Shown here: positions 17,434 to 26,860 of the stretch, piece after piece | Numbering within the stretch: position 1 is the first letter of the stretch | How the letters are laid out: every line of letters starts with the position of its first letter | Assembly: GCF_902498915.1 (NCBI RefSeq) | Contig: NZ_CABVLQ010000001.1 | Length of the DNA: 64,000 nucleotides | Reading direction: 5' to 3' (one strand) | From: Escherichia ruysiae | GTDB taxonomy: Bacteria > Pseudomonadota > Gammaproteobacteria > Enterobacterales > Enterobacteriaceae | Made by a program: the position numbers and the translations under genes | The notes under the pieces: model-generated | Seen by the model: only the letters and a program-made list of their open reading frames with translations | Told to the model about the DNA's origin: nothing | Database searches by the model: none

Positions 17434-19023
17434 TTAATGCTCGCGGGTCTGGTGGAATTGAACGTCCGGATAACGCTCTTGCGCTAAGCGTAGGTTAACC
17501 ATGCTGGTGGCGATGTAAGCGAGGTTATCGCCGCCATCGAGCGCCAGTTGACCTTCGTTCTTACGCTTGAACTCTTCGAATTTCTTTGCGTCCGCGCATT
17601 CTACCCAGCGGGCGGTGGCAACGTTGACTGACTCATACACTGCTTCAACGTTGTATTCGCTCTTCAGGCGCGATACCACCACATCAAACTGCAGCACACC
17701 AACCGCACCGACGATCAGGTCGTTATTGGAGATCGGACGGAACACTTGCACTGCGCCCTCTTCAGAAAGCTGTACCAGCCCTTTGAGCAGCTGTTTTTGC
17801 TTCAGCGGATCTTTCAGGCGGATACGACGGAACAGTTCCGGTGCGAAGTTCGGAATACCGGTGAACTTCATCATCTCACCCTGGGTAAAGGTGTCGCCGA
17901 TCTGAATGGTGCCGTGGTTGTGCAGACCGAGGATATCGCCCGGATAAGCCTCTTCAACGTGCGAACGGTCACCCGCCATAAAGGTTAGCGCGTCGGAGAT
18001 CACCACATCTTTCGCGGTGCGCACCTGGCGCAGCTTCATGCCTTTTTCATATTTACCGGATACCACGCGCATAAACGCCACACGGTCACGGTGTTTCGGG
18101 TCCATGTTGGCCTGAATTTTAAATACGAAGCCGGTAAATTTGTCTTCGCTCGCTTCTACGGTACGGGTGTCAGTCTGACGCGGCATCGGTGCAGGCGCCC
18201 ACTCCACCAGACCATCCAGCATATGATCGACGCCGAAGTTACCCAGCGCAGTACCGAAGAATACCGGAGTAATTTCGCCCGCAAGGAACAATTCTTTGTC
18301 GAACTCGTTAGAGGCGCCTTTCACCAGCTCCAGTTCGTCACGCAGCTGCTGTGCCAGATCTTCACCGACCGCAGTGTCGAGATCCGGGTTGTTCAGCCCT
18401 TTAACGATACGCACTTCCTGAATGGTGTGGCCTTTACCGCTCTGGTAGAGATAGGTTTCATCTTTATAAAGGTGGTAAACGCCTTTAAACAGCTTGCCGC
18501 AGCCAATCGGCCAGGTGATCGGCGCACAGCCGATTTTCAGCTCGTTCTCAACTTCATCGAGCAATTCCATCGGGTCGCGGATATCACGGTCAAGTTTGTT
18601 CATAAAGGTGAGGATCGGCGTATCGCGCAGACGGGTAACTTCCATCAGCTTGCGGGTACGATCTTCAACACCTTTTGCAGCGTCGATAACCATCAGGCAG
18701 CAGTCCACCGCCGTCAGGGTACGATAGGTATCTTCCGAGAAGTCTTCGTGCCCCGGGGTGTCAAGCAGGTTAACCAGGCAGTCGTGATACGGAAACTGCA
18801 TCACAGACGTGGTAATGGAGATCCCACGCTGCTTTTCCATCTCCATCCAGTCCGACTTAGCGTGCTGGTTGGAACCACGGCCTTTTACTGTACCGGCGGT
18901 CTGAATGGCCTGTCCGAACAGCAGCACCTTCTCGGTGATGGTGGTTTTACCGGCGTCCGGGTGAGAAATTATGGCAAAGGTGCGGCGCTTCGCCACCTCT
19001 TGCAAATAAGGAGACAACGTCAT
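17434..19023 (-). CDS. prfC: PrfC (RF3), peptide chain release factor 3
   Basis: This 529-residue translational GTPase recycles release factors 1 and 2. The G motifs are visible: AIISHPDAGKTT (G1), RGISITTS (G2), DTPGHEDF (G3) and FMNKLDRD (G4). An EF-G-like domain II and RF3 C-terminal domain follow. The family start MTLSPYLQEVAKRR places the ATG at 19023; a further in-frame start 27 bases upstream is less likely. Confidence 0.98.
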   Translation of the reverse strand: MTLSPYLQEVAKRRTFAIISHPDAGKTTITEKVLLFGQAIQTAGTVKGRGSNQHAKSDWMEMEKQRGISITTSVMQFPYHDCLVNLLDTPGHEDFSEDTYRTLTAVDCCLMVIDAAKGVEDRTRKLMEVTRLRDTPILTFMNKLDRDIRDPMELLDEVENELKIGCAPITWPIGCGKLFKGVYHLYKDETYLYQSGKGHTIQEVRIVKGLNNPDLDTAVGEDLAQQLRDELELVKGASNEFDKELFLAGEITPVFFGTALGNFGVDHMLDGLVEWAPAPMPRQTDTRTVEASEDKFTGFVFKIQANMDPKHRDRVAFMRVVSGKYEKGMKLRQVRTAKDVVISDALTFMAGDRSHVEEAYPGDILGLHNHGTIQIGDTFTQGEMMKFTGIPNFAPELFRRIRLKDPLKQKQLLKGLVQLSEEGAVQVFRPISNNDLIVGAVGVLQFDVVVSRLKSEYNVEAVYESVNVATARWVECADAKKFEEFKRKNEGQLALDGGDNLAYIATSMVNLRLAQERYPDVQFHQTREH

Positions 19024-19113
19024 AATTCTTTCTTCTTGAGTAAGCGGCATCGCGCCGCGCTTGTTGAAAACGAAAAATTGCGGCTATTTTACCCATCAAC
19101 GGGGGGGAGGCAA

Positions 19114-19791
19114 TCAGTGTTTACACAGGAGTTGCTCCAGTTCGTGCAACGAAGAAACGGTCCAGGTGGGCGCAATGCCTTCTGGTTGCTCGCGATTGTG
19201 CGCATTCAGCCAGCAGGTAGCAAGCCCGGCGTTGATGCCACCGAGAATATCGGACTCAGCAGTGTCACCAACCATTAGCACGCGTGAACGGTCAGGATTG
19301 CCCGCCTGTTCCAGCGCATAATCGAAAATTTTCTTATTCGGTTTGGCAACGCCAACTTCTTCGGAAATCACCAGCAAATCGAAATAATCACGCAAACCCG
19401 TTCGTTCCAGACGCACTTGCTGCAAGGCACTAAAACCGTTGGTGATGATGCCGATTTTGGCATTGCCGCGAATGGCGTTAAGCAGGGAAACCGCGCCAGG
19501 CAGCGGTGTGCAGATTTCCGCCATCGCATTAATAAAGGCAGCGTTGAGTTTACCCGGCTCGACGTTCAGCCGTTCGGCCCAGCTTTCAAAACGCCCGTGC
19601 TGGAGCTGTAATGAAGTGATCGCGCCGTTTTGATAATCCACCCACAGTGGTTTGTTAACGGCCTGATAGTCCTGAAAATCTTCAGCGGTAAAGGTGACGC
19701 TGTAGTCAAGGAACATCCGCTGCAGGCCGGTGAACGAGTCAAAAGTAAACAGCGTTTCATCGGCATCAAAGAAAATCCAGTCCCACTTCAT
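19114..19791 (-). CDS. yjjG: YjjG, pyrimidine 5'-nucleotidase (house-cleaning HAD phosphatase)
   Basis: This 225-residue HAD hydrolase has the nucleophile motif FFDADETLF at residues 7-15, the threonine motif IITNG, and the aspartate motif MVGDTAESDILGG. The family dephosphorylates dUMP, dTMP and non-canonical pyrimidine nucleotides such as 5-FdUMP, preventing misincorporation. It lies 14 bases after rimI, in a holD-rimI-yjjG run. Confidence 0.96.
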   Translation of the reverse strand: MKWDWIFFDADETLFTFDSFTGLQRMFLDYSVTFTAEDFQDYQAVNKPLWVDYQNGAITSLQLQHGRFESWAERLNVEPGKLNAAFINAMAEICTPLPGAVSLLNAIRGNAKIGIITNGFSALQQVRLERTGLRDYFDLLVISEEVGVAKPNKKIFDYALEQAGNPDRSRVLMVGDTAESDILGGINAGLATCWLNAHNREQPEGIAPTWTVSSLHELEQLLCKH

Positions 19792-19805
19792 TATTCCACC
19801 TTGTC

Positions 19806-20252
19806 TTACATACTGATTGGCAACGCCATGATGATGGCGTCTTCGCGACCGTCCGTGGTGGGGTAGTAATTGCGGCGAATTGTCGCCTCGTTAAAGCCTA
19901 AACTTTCGTACAGAGCAATGGCAGCGGCGTTAGAGGCGCGGACTTCCAGCCATAGCGTCGCCACGCCGCGTTTTTCCAGCTCGTCGATCAGATGTTCCAG
20001 CAACGCCCTTCCCAGTCCCTGACGCTGATAGTCGGGATCGACCGCAATATTGAACAATGTAGCTTCATCCAGCACCACTTGCGTAATCGCAAACGCAGCC
20101 ATTTTGCCGTCTTGTGTCAACTGAAAGTTGAGATAGCGTTCGCCCTGGTTGCTGGCAAAGGTTTTTTCACTCCACGGAAAGGCGTGGGCGCGTTGTTCAA
20201 TGTGGAAAGCCGCAGGTAAATCAGTCGTTTCGAGGGAAGAAATCGTGTTCAT
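19806..20252 (-). CDS. rimI: RimI, N-alpha acetyltransferase of ribosomal protein S18
   Basis: This 148-residue GNAT enzyme has the acetyl-CoA loop YQRQGLGRALLEHL (near residues 73-86) and a C-terminal IRRNYYP. The start lies inside the end of holD (32-base overlap), pointing to translational coupling. Confidence 0.96.
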   Translation of the reverse strand: MNTISSLETTDLPAAFHIEQRAHAFPWSEKTFASNQGERYLNFQLTQDGKMAAFAITQVVLDEATLFNIAVDPDYQRQGLGRALLEHLIDELEKRGVATLWLEVRASNAAAIALYESLGFNEATIRRNYYPTTDGREDAIIMALPISM

Positions 20253-20634
20253 ATGTGCAAATTTGTTGCCATAACGCGGCGCGTGCCGTTGGGTTTGCCC
20301 GTAATTCGGTGAGCGCCGGTGATGTCACCTGAGCGCCCTCCAGTGACAGCGGTTCGTCAGTACCCAACCGCCAACTGTTGCATCGACTGCCTTGCGGCAG
20401 CATCGCGATCCTATCTGGCGTCAGTTGCAGCACCTGATCGGGGCTGACGGTTAATGCGCGCAGAACATCGCTCACCAGAGGATCGGTCAGGGCGGGAAGA
20501 TCGTTTGCCACCATCACCAGACGGACGTGTGCCGGGATCGCAATGGCAATCTCCCCCTGCAACGCGCCAGGGCGACGCAGCGACCACTGGGTAATGCCCA
20601 GCTGCTGTAACTGCCAGTCTCGTCGGGATGTCAT
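20221..20634 (-). CDS. holD: HolD, DNA polymerase III psi subunit
   Basis: This 137-residue protein begins MTSRRDWQLQQLGITQWSLR, the N-terminal segment through which psi contacts chi (HolC). It bridges the clamp loader to chi and SSB. It is the first gene of holD-rimI-yjjG and is divergent from rsmC across 102 bases. Confidence 0.96.
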   Translation of the reverse strand: MTSRRDWQLQQLGITQWSLRRPGALQGEIAIAIPAHVRLVMVANDLPALTDPLVSDVLRALTVSPDQVLQLTPDRIAMLPQGSRCNSWRLGTDEPLSLEGAQVTSPALTELRANPTARAALWQQICTYEHDFFPRND

Positions 20635-20736
20635 AGCGAATCGCTCCTGTTGTCAGGGGCGCAAATATAGCAAATTCGTCGATACCGCGCCAACATATGG
20701 CTATAATCGCCGCCAGTATCAATTGAGGAGCATTCC

Positions 20737-21768
20737 ATGTCTGCATTTACCCCGGCAAGTGAAGTCTTGCTGCGCCACAGTGATGATTTCGAACAAAGCC
20801 GTATTCTGTTTGCCGGTGACTTACAGGATGACCTGCCCGCGCGTTTAGATACCGCGACCAGTCGTGCTCATACCCAGCAATTCCACCACTGGCAGGTGTT
20901 AAGCCGCCAGATGGGTGATAACGCCCGTTTTAGTCTGGTCGCCACGGCGGATGACATCGCAGATTGCGATACGCTGATTTACTACTGGCCGAAGAACAAA
21001 CCGGAAGCTCAGTTCCAGTTGATGAATTTACTTTCTCTGCTGCCAGTGGGCACTGACATTTTCGTCGTTGGCGAAAACCGTAGCGGCGTGCGCAGCGCCG
21101 AGCAAATGCTGGCAGATTATGCGCCATTGAATAAGGTAGACAGCGCCCGTCGCTGCGGCCTCTATTTTGGTCGTCTGGAAAAACAGCCGGTATTTGATGC
21201 CGATAAATTCTGGGGCGAATACAGCGTCGATGGCCTGACGGTCAAAACGCTGCCTGGCGTGTTTAGCCGCGACGGTCTGGATGTCGGTAGCCAGTTGCTG
21301 CTCTCGACGTTAACCCCGCACACGAAAGGTAAAGTGCTGGATGTTGGCTGCGGTGCGGGCGTGCTTTCAGTTGCCTTTGCGCGCCATTCACCGAAGATTC
21401 GCCTCACTCTGTGCGATGTTTCTGCACCAGCGGTAGAAGCCAGCCGCGCAACGCTTGCTGCTAACGGTGTTGAAGGTGAAGTCTTTGCCAGCAACGTCTT
21501 TTCTGAGGTGAAAGGTCGTTTTGATATGATCATCTCCAACCCGCCGTTCCACGATGGGATGCAAACCAGCCTGGATGCCGCGCAAACGCTGATTCGCGGC
21601 GCGGTGCGTCATCTTAATAGCGGCGGCGAGCTGCGAATTGTAGCGAACGCCTTCCTGCCTTATCCGGACGTGCTGGATGAGACATTTGGCTTCCACGAAG
21701 TTATCGCGCAAACCGGGCGTTTCAAGGTGTATCGCGCCATTATGACCCGCCAGGCGAAGAAAGGTTAA
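20737..21768 (+). CDS. rsmC: RsmC, 16S rRNA m2G1207 methyltransferase
   Basis: This 343-residue protein comprises two methyltransferase-like halves; only the C-terminal half has the full SAM motif LDVGCGAGVLSVAFA (near residues 200-214) and the catalytic NPPFHDG (near 268). It methylates G1207 in the 30S subunit. TTGAGGAGCATTCC precedes the ATG. Confidence 0.97.
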   Translation: MSAFTPASEVLLRHSDDFEQSRILFAGDLQDDLPARLDTATSRAHTQQFHHWQVLSRQMGDNARFSLVATADDIADCDTLIYYWPKNKPEAQFQLMNLLSLLPVGTDIFVVGENRSGVRSAEQMLADYAPLNKVDSARRCGLYFGRLEKQPVFDADKFWGEYSVDGLTVKTLPGVFSRDGLDVGSQLLLSTLTPHTKGKVLDVGCGAGVLSVAFARHSPKIRLTLCDVSAPAVEASRATLAANGVEGEVFASNVFSEVKGRFDMIISNPPFHDGMQTSLDAAQTLIRGAVRHLNSGGELRIVANAFLPYPDVLDETFGFHEVIAQTGRFKVYRAIMTRQAKKG

Positions 21769-21786
21769 GTCTCTCGCCGCAAGCCT

Positions 21787-21932
<146 letters not shown>

Positions 21933-21999
21933 AAAACCTGCACGTTAGCCTCCTGATGACCATTTTTCCAGCAATTACACATCAGGCGATAATTAACTA

Positions 22000-22034
22000 T
22001 TGACGAAAAGCTGAAAACCACTAGAATGCGCCTC
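22000..22034 (+). promoter_or_regulatory. sigma-70 promoter of the tRNA-Leu operon
   Basis: TTGACG (22000-22005) and TAGAAT (22022-22027) are 16 bases apart and followed by the GC-rich discriminator GCGCCTCC, typical of stringently controlled stable-RNA promoters. Confidence 0.85.
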
Positions 22035-22068
22035 CGTGGTAGCAATTCTTTTTAAGAATTGATGGTAT

Positions 22069-22155
22069 GCGAAGGTGGCGGAATTGGTAGACGCGCTAGC
22101 TTCAGGTGTTAGTGTCCTTACGGACGTGGGGGTTCAAGTCCCCCCCCTCGCACCA
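22069..22155 (+). tRNA. tRNA-Leu (CAG), first of three
   Basis: This is an 87-base class II tRNA with anticodon CAG in the loop CTTCAGGT, variable arm GTCCTTACGGAC, T loop GTTCAAGTC and an encoded CCA. It belongs to the leuQPV cluster; I do not assign the individual letter to each copy. Confidence 0.97.
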
Positions 22156-22183
22156 AAAACCACGTTGATATTGCTCGCACTGG

Positions 22184-22270
22184 GCGAAGGTGGCGGAATT
22201 GGTAGACGCGCTAGCTTCAGGTGTTAGTGTTCTTACGGACGTGGGGGTTCAAGTCCCCCCCCTCGCACCA
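22184..22270 (+). tRNA. tRNA-Leu (CAG), second of three
   Basis: It is the same as the first copy except for one base: the variable arm reads GTTCTTACGGAC, turning a C-G pair of its stem into U-G. The CCA end is encoded. The spacer from the first copy is 28 bases. Confidence 0.97.
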
Positions 22271-22303
22271 AACGAGGCGATATCAAAAAAGTAAGATGAC
22301 TGT

Positions 22304-22390
22304 GCGAAGGTGGCGGAATTGGTAGACGCGCTAGCTTCAGGTGTTAGTGTCCTTACGGACGTGGGGGTTCAAGTCCCCCCCCTCGCACCA
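22304..22390 (+). tRNA. tRNA-Leu (CAG), third of three
   Basis: It is identical to the first copy over 87 bases, with encoded CCA, and follows the second copy by 33 bases. I see no clear hairpin terminator downstream. Confidence 0.97.
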
Positions 22391-22428
22391 ATTATCTTTA
22401 CTTCCTCTCTTGTTTCTTCCCTGCTTTT

Positions 22429-22665
22429 TCATCCCTGATTCCACTTTATTATCATTAACATGACGCCAGAAATAAGCGCCAGGCACGATGGTAGTAAAAC
22501 GTAATGCCGTAACTGTTTGTGATATAGCATCAGCGGCGTCAACACTAATCCCATCAGAATGACAATCCGCCACTGATCCGGCGATAAATCCGCATACGTC
22601 ATCCCTGCAATCAGCAATCCCGGCAGCAACACTCCCCAACCACTGCCCAGCATACGTTGCAACAT
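22429..22665 (-). CDS. yjjZ: YjjZ, small membrane protein (DUF1435)
   Basis: This 78-residue, strongly hydrophobic protein has about three membrane segments (near residues 8-25, 32-47 and 55-74). It is divergent from fhuF and shares an intergenic region carrying Fur boxes, so iron-repressed expression is likely. Its function is not known. Confidence 0.85.
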   Translation of the reverse strand: MLQRMLGSGWGVLLPGLLIAGMTYADLSPDQWRIVILMGLVLTPLMLYHKQLRHYVLLPSCLALISGVMLMIIKWNQG

Positions 22666-22683
22666 GGTTTAATCTCTCAAAGC

Positions 22684-22702
22684 GATAATGATAACCAATA
22701 TC
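22684..22702. promoter_or_regulatory. Fur box between yjjZ and fhuF
   Basis: GATAATGATAACCAATATC matches the 19-base Fur consensus at nearly every position. Overlapping GAT/ATC repeats continue to about 22720. Confidence 0.88.
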
Positions 22703-22772
22703 ATATGATAATTTTTATCATTTGCAAGCCAGAGAAATCCCTTGCTATCGGGCAAACCTATCGCTAGGATTA

Positions 22773-22797
22773 GCAATCATTATCATTTAGATTACTA
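22773..22797. promoter_or_regulatory. second Fur-like site at the fhuF start
   Basis: GCAATCATTATCATTTAGAT, just before the fhuF start codon, contains the CATTATCATTTAG core of Fur boxes. Occupancy would block fhuF expression in iron-replete cells. Confidence 0.7.
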
Positions 22798-22805
22798 TCA
22801 CGATT

Positions 22806-23594
22806 ATGGCCTATCGTTCTGCACCGCTCTATGAGGATGTTATCTGGCGAACGCATCTCCAGCCGCAGGATGCTGGGCTTGCGGAATCAGTACGGGCGAC
22901 GATCGCCGAACATCGTGAACATTTGCTGGAGTTTATCCGTCTGGATGAACCCGCCCCGCTTAACGCCATGACACTGGCGCAATGGTCATCACTGAATGCG
23001 CTACGTTCTCTACTGGCGGTCTATTCCGATCATATCTACCGTAATCAACCGATGATGATCCGTGAGAACAAACCGCTGATCTCACTCTGGGCGCAATGGT
23101 ATATCGGCCTGATGGTGCCACCCTTAATGCTGGCGCTGCTGACGCAGGAAAAAGCGTTAGACCTTTCCCCAGAACATTTCCACGTTGAGTTTCACGAAAC
23201 CGGGCGCGCAGCCTGTTTCTGGGTCGATGTATGTGAAGATAAAAACGCAACAACGCATTCTCCACAACAACGAATGGAAACGTTAATCAGCCAGGCGCTT
23301 GTCCCGGTAGTGCAGGCATTAGAAGCAACTGGAGAGATCAACGGCAAACTCATCTGGAGTAATACCGGTTATTTGATCAACTGGTATCTGACAGAGATGA
23401 AGCAGTTGCTCGGCGAGGCAGCGGTTGAATCGCTGCGTCATGCCCTGTTTTTTGAGAAAACGCTCACTACAGGTGAAGATAATCCACTCTGGCGTACAGT
23501 AGTGCTACGCGATGGTCTGCTGGTACGCCGTACCTGCTGCCAGCGTTATCGCCTACCGGATGTGCAGCAATGTGGTGACTGTACGCTGAAATAA
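22806..23594 (+). CDS. fhuF: FhuF, ferric-siderophore reductase
   Basis: This 262-residue cytosolic protein ends with the unusual [2Fe-2S] motif C-C-x10-C-x2-C (TCCQRYRLPDVQQCGDC), diagnostic of FhuF. It reduces iron from hydroxamate siderophores such as ferrioxamine. Two Fur-type sites stand upstream. Confidence 0.96.
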   Translation: MAYRSAPLYEDVIWRTHLQPQDAGLAESVRATIAEHREHLLEFIRLDEPAPLNAMTLAQWSSLNALRSLLAVYSDHIYRNQPMMIRENKPLISLWAQWYIGLMVPPLMLALLTQEKALDLSPEHFHVEFHETGRAACFWVDVCEDKNATTHSPQQRMETLISQALVPVVQALEATGEINGKLIWSNTGYLINWYLTEMKQLLGEAAVESLRHALFFEKTLTTGEDNPLWRTVVLRDGLLVRRTCCQRYRLPDVQQCGDCTLK

Positions 23595-23630
23595 AAACTT
23601 TGCCGGGACGATAACCCGGCATTAAGCATA

Positions 23631-24308
23631 TTAAAAGGGATGCAACACGTTACTTGTTTCGCAATGCCGCATACATAACAGAATATCTGCGGCCTCCAAC
23701 AACCCCGCATCAGAACTGACGCCCAGTTTCGACATCACATTAAATTTATGCGCCCGGATCGTTTTAATATTGCGTTTAAGCTGCTCGGCAATTTGTGTCA
23801 TTGAGTAGCCACGCGACATAAAACGCAATATTTCTCTCTCCGTTGGGCTTAACGTCCGGCTTTGGTTAATGTACCACTGATTATTCAGCCGATCGGTCGC
23901 CTGACGCACACCATTTAATGACAGAAACAACTCCTGATGAAAAACTTCCAGCGTCGATGCTTTACTTAATACTCCGTCCAGCGGAGATGGAGATAATGAA
24001 CCGATCAACCGTGCTTCAATATCATCATCTGCAATAACCAAACGTCGGGTACGCGGAAATTTAATCGCCAGCTCAGTCAGGCAAGATAATCCTTCTCTGC
24101 GCTCACTTCTCATGGCAGAAAAAGAAAAAATGACCGCCGCGAACGAGATCCGCGACATTGCATTCTGAAACGACTCCTGACTGGTATAGGTGTGGAGCTT
24201 ATAAGGGTTACCCGCAAACTTTCTGAATAAACTCTCAATACCGATACTGCTCATGACGCATTTTTCTACGAGTGCGACATTTCTCTTCTTAATTCGGCTG
24301 TGTTCCAT
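23631..24308 (-). CDS. bglJ: BglJ, LuxR-type activator (RcsB partner)
   Basis: This 225-residue protein has a C-terminal LuxR helix-turn-helix (about residues 150-205; LSPTEREILRFMSRGYSMTQIAEQL). BglJ is known to heterodimerise with RcsB and activate bgl, leuO and others. Its start lies 43 bases inside yjjQ, so the two are cotranscribed and probably coupled. Confidence 0.95.
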   Translation of the reverse strand: MEHSRIKKRNVALVEKCVMSSIGIESLFRKFAGNPYKLHTYTSQESFQNAMSRISFAAVIFSFSAMRSERREGLSCLTELAIKFPRTRRLVIADDDIEARLIGSLSPSPLDGVLSKASTLEVFHQELFLSLNGVRQATDRLNNQWYINQSRTLSPTEREILRFMSRGYSMTQIAEQLKRNIKTIRAHKFNVMSKLGVSSDAGLLEAADILLCMRHCETSNVLHPF

Positions 24309-24991
24309 TCTGCGGCATCTCCATAAACAGAAGGCAAGTTAAGTTCTCTTGCACCCTGTGCGCTATTTATCCATGCATACATCTCAGCATTGCTGTGAAT
24401 TGCCAGCCGACGCATCGCACTGTTTTTTTGTGCGCTGATAGTTTTATTACTTTTCTTGAGCAATGAAGCTATCTGGTTAATGCCCCATCCTTTGCCTAAC
24501 AGCCGCAGTACCTTACGCTCTGAAAGCGTCAGAACGACGGTGCGATAGCTAAAATCCTGAGTTTCAGCCATTGTCGGAGAGGTCAGCATCGCGCTGATAC
24601 GATCCGCATACGCATTACCGGAACGAACTGTTTTAACCAGATTCTCAATGGGTTCAATATCCGACAGTAACGTCGCTGTTGGACACATTAGCAGTTCTAC
24701 TGCCGGGGAGTACCAGGCACGCGAAACCATGAAAACCCAATGTATTTCCCGGTATTGTGAGATCAATGAATAGTAATGTTCACAAACGGAACGCGGGTCT
24801 TCCGTTTCGCCGGATAAATCGGCAACCACTAACCCAGCACGACGTAATTGTAATAAGGTTAACTCCTCCGCAGAGGCGCTACTCGTTATTTCATATTCAG
24901 GTAGATGGGTCCTCATGACCTCTTTTAATCCTGCCTGCATAACGGGTATTTTACTGATAACAATTCCATTTTTGCAGCATCCTGGCAACAT
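24266..24991 (-). CDS. yjjQ: YjjQ, LuxR-type transcriptional regulator
   Basis: This 241-residue protein has a C-terminal LuxR-type helix-turn-helix (about residues 155-210; LTLSERKVLRLLGKGWGINQIASLL). YjjQ is reported to repress motility and capsule genes. It is the first gene of yjjQ-bglJ, which H-NS normally silences; the AT-rich upstream region fits that. Confidence 0.93.
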   Translation of the reverse strand: MLPGCCKNGIVISKIPVMQAGLKEVMRTHLPEYEITSSASAEELTLLQLRRAGLVVADLSGETEDPRSVCEHYYSLISQYREIHWVFMVSRAWYSPAVELLMCPTATLLSDIEPIENLVKTVRSGNAYADRISAMLTSPTMAETQDFSYRTVVLTLSERKVLRLLGKGWGINQIASLLKKSNKTISAQKNSAMRRLAIHSNAEMYAWINSAQGARELNLPSVYGDAAEWNTAELRREMSHS

Positions 24992-25608
24992 ATATCCTCC
25001 ATATCCACTCTCTATAAATCATGATGGTTAATTCAGAATATTCATCCCCTAAATTAATCCAACAAATTAATAGCTCTAGCGAATAAATTATCCTTAGCAT
25101 TCACTTCCATATCAGTTTACCCCTGACACACCAAAAATCCTTTGTATGTTTCAGGAGGCTAGCATCAAATAATAACCTGGTAAAATACCTCTGACACATT
25201 TAAAATATCTAAATTATGTTGTTAGAAATACTTAATCAAAAACCACAAATCCAATCAGTTTACGATATCATTCAAAATAATGGTCAAAGGCGAAACTCAA
25301 GACCTTTAGACCGAAAGAGCAACAAAAAAATCAATAAAAACTGAAAGATATTTCTTATCCAGATTCGAAAAATTGATTTTCCCTGCTATTAGCCAAACGA
25401 GTAAAAACAAAACTATAAATTCATTTCAGTGATAATATTCATGAGGATATTTATTTGACCTCTGACGCAGATCGCTTCCTGTCGCCATAACCAGAATTAA
25501 TCAGCGCAATTTTGATCTTAACCAACCCCAAAACAACCGCGCTTCATGATACAAATGGGGTCTCATTATTTGAACAATACGCAGCGCGTCTATGACAAAG
25601 GGCGAGTT
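24992..25608. other. AT-rich intergenic region between yjjQ and yjjP
   Basis: This 617-base stretch has no convincing gene and is far richer in A and T than its surroundings, with many A tracts (for example near 25320-25420). It is the upstream region of both divergent transcription units and matches expectation for H-NS binding at yjjQ-bglJ. I cannot place the promoters with confidence. Confidence 0.6.
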
Positions 25609-26379
25609 ATGCAAACTGAGCAACAGCGAGCCGTAACACGGTTATGTATCCAGTGCGGATTATTTCTTTTGCAGCACGGGGCGGAAAGCGCACTGGTGGA
25701 TGAGCTTTCTTCAAGACTTGGGCGCGCGCTGGGGATGGACTGCGTTGAAAGCTCCATCTCTTCCAACGCAATTGTGCTAACCACCATTAAAGATGGTCAA
25801 TGTTTAACCTCGACACGTAAAAATCAGGATCGCGGCATTAATATGCATGTGGTTACTGAAGTACAACACATTGTGATTCTGGCGGAACACAAATTGCTGG
25901 ATTACAAAGGTGTGGAGAAGCGTTTTAGCCAAATACATCCTCTGCGCTATCCGCGTTGGCTGGTAGCCTTGATGGTAGGACTTTCTTGCGCCTGTTTCTG
26001 CAAACTGAATAACGGTGGCTGGGACGGCGCGCTGATTACGTTCTTCGCCAGCATGATTGCTATGTACATCCGCCAACTGCTGGCACAACGCCATCTTCAC
26101 CCACAGATAAACTTTTGCATTACCGCATTTGCCGCCACCACGATTTCCGGCCTCCTTTTACAACTTCCGACATTCAGTCATACGCCTACCATCGCGATGG
26201 CGGCCAGCGTTCTATTGCTGGTGCCGGGCTTTCCGTTGATTAATGCCGTCGCCGATATGTTTAAAGGCCACATCAATACCGGGCTGGCACGCTGGGCGAT
26301 TGCCAGCCTGTTGACGTTGGCTACCTGCGTTGGCGTGGTGATGGCACTGACGATTTGGGGGCTACGTGGATGGGTATAA
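25609..26379 (+). CDS. yjjP: YjjP, succinate exporter subunit (ThrE family)
   Basis: This 256-residue protein has a cytosolic N-terminal half and about five membrane segments after residue ~115 (for example WLVALMVGLSCACFC and TIAMAASVLLLVPGFPLINA). With YjjB it forms a split ThrE-type exporter linked to succinate efflux. I used the ATG at 25609 (start MQTEQQRAV); an ORF extension of 63 bases upstream is open but lacks support. yjjB overlaps its end by 10 bases. Confidence 0.92.
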   Translation: MQTEQQRAVTRLCIQCGLFLLQHGAESALVDELSSRLGRALGMDCVESSISSNAIVLTTIKDGQCLTSTRKNQDRGINMHVVTEVQHIVILAEHKLLDYKGVEKRFSQIHPLRYPRWLVALMVGLSCACFCKLNNGGWDGALITFFASMIAMYIRQLLAQRHLHPQINFCITAFAATTISGLLLQLPTFSHTPTIAMAASVLLLVPGFPLINAVADMFKGHINTGLARWAIASLLTLATCVGVVMALTIWGLRGWV

Positions 26380-26843
26380 TCGAATTTCTCATAGCGTTGG
26401 TGCAGGATATGCTCCTCGCGGCAATTCCTGCCGTCGGATTTGCGATGGTATTCAACGTTCCGGTTCGGGCATTACGCTGGTGTGCGCTGCTTGGCGCGAT
26501 TGGTCATGGTTCACGAATGATCTTAATGACTACCGGGCTGAATATTGAGTGGTCAACCTTTATGGCCTCTATGCTGGTCGGCACCATTGGAATTCAATGG
26601 TCGCGCTGGTACCTGGCGCATCCAAAAGTCTTTACCGTGGCGGCCGTTATCCCTATGTTCCCTGGCATCTCTGCTTATACAGCAATGATTTCAGCTGTAA
26701 AAATCAGTCAGTTAGGTTACAGCGAGCCGTTGATGATTACCCTGTTAACCAACTTTCTTACGGCGTCATCAATTGTTGGAGCATTATCCATCGGCCTTTC
26801 CATTCCTGGATTATGGTTGTACCGCAAGCGCCCTCGCGTATAA
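26370..26843 (+). CDS. yjjB: YjjB, succinate exporter subunit (ThrE/DUF3815 type)
   Basis: This 157-residue protein has about four or five membrane segments, the conserved VPVRALRWCALLGAIGHG near residue 30 and the MFPGISAYTAM motif near residue 97. It corresponds to the small half of ThrE-type transporters. The start overlaps the end of yjjP, indicating coupling. A hairpin follows at 26861. Confidence 0.92.
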   Translation: MGIIEFLIALVQDMLLAAIPAVGFAMVFNVPVRALRWCALLGAIGHGSRMILMTTGLNIEWSTFMASMLVGTIGIQWSRWYLAHPKVFTVAAVIPMFPGISAYTAMISAVKISQLGYSEPLMITLLTNFLTASSIVGALSIGLSIPGLWLYRKRPRV

Positions 26844-26860
26844 AATTGCCTCGCTTAAAG

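Noticed and set aside
18091..19278. 395-codon open frame opposite prfC and yjjG
   Set aside because: It runs antisense across two well-recognised genes and their gap; composition is that of a shadow frame.
22069..22390. tRNA-Leu cluster as an integration site for a mobile element
   Set aside because: No integrase gene, no repeated 3' tRNA fragment and no foreign segment is seen next to it; rsmC and yjjZ flank it in the usual order.
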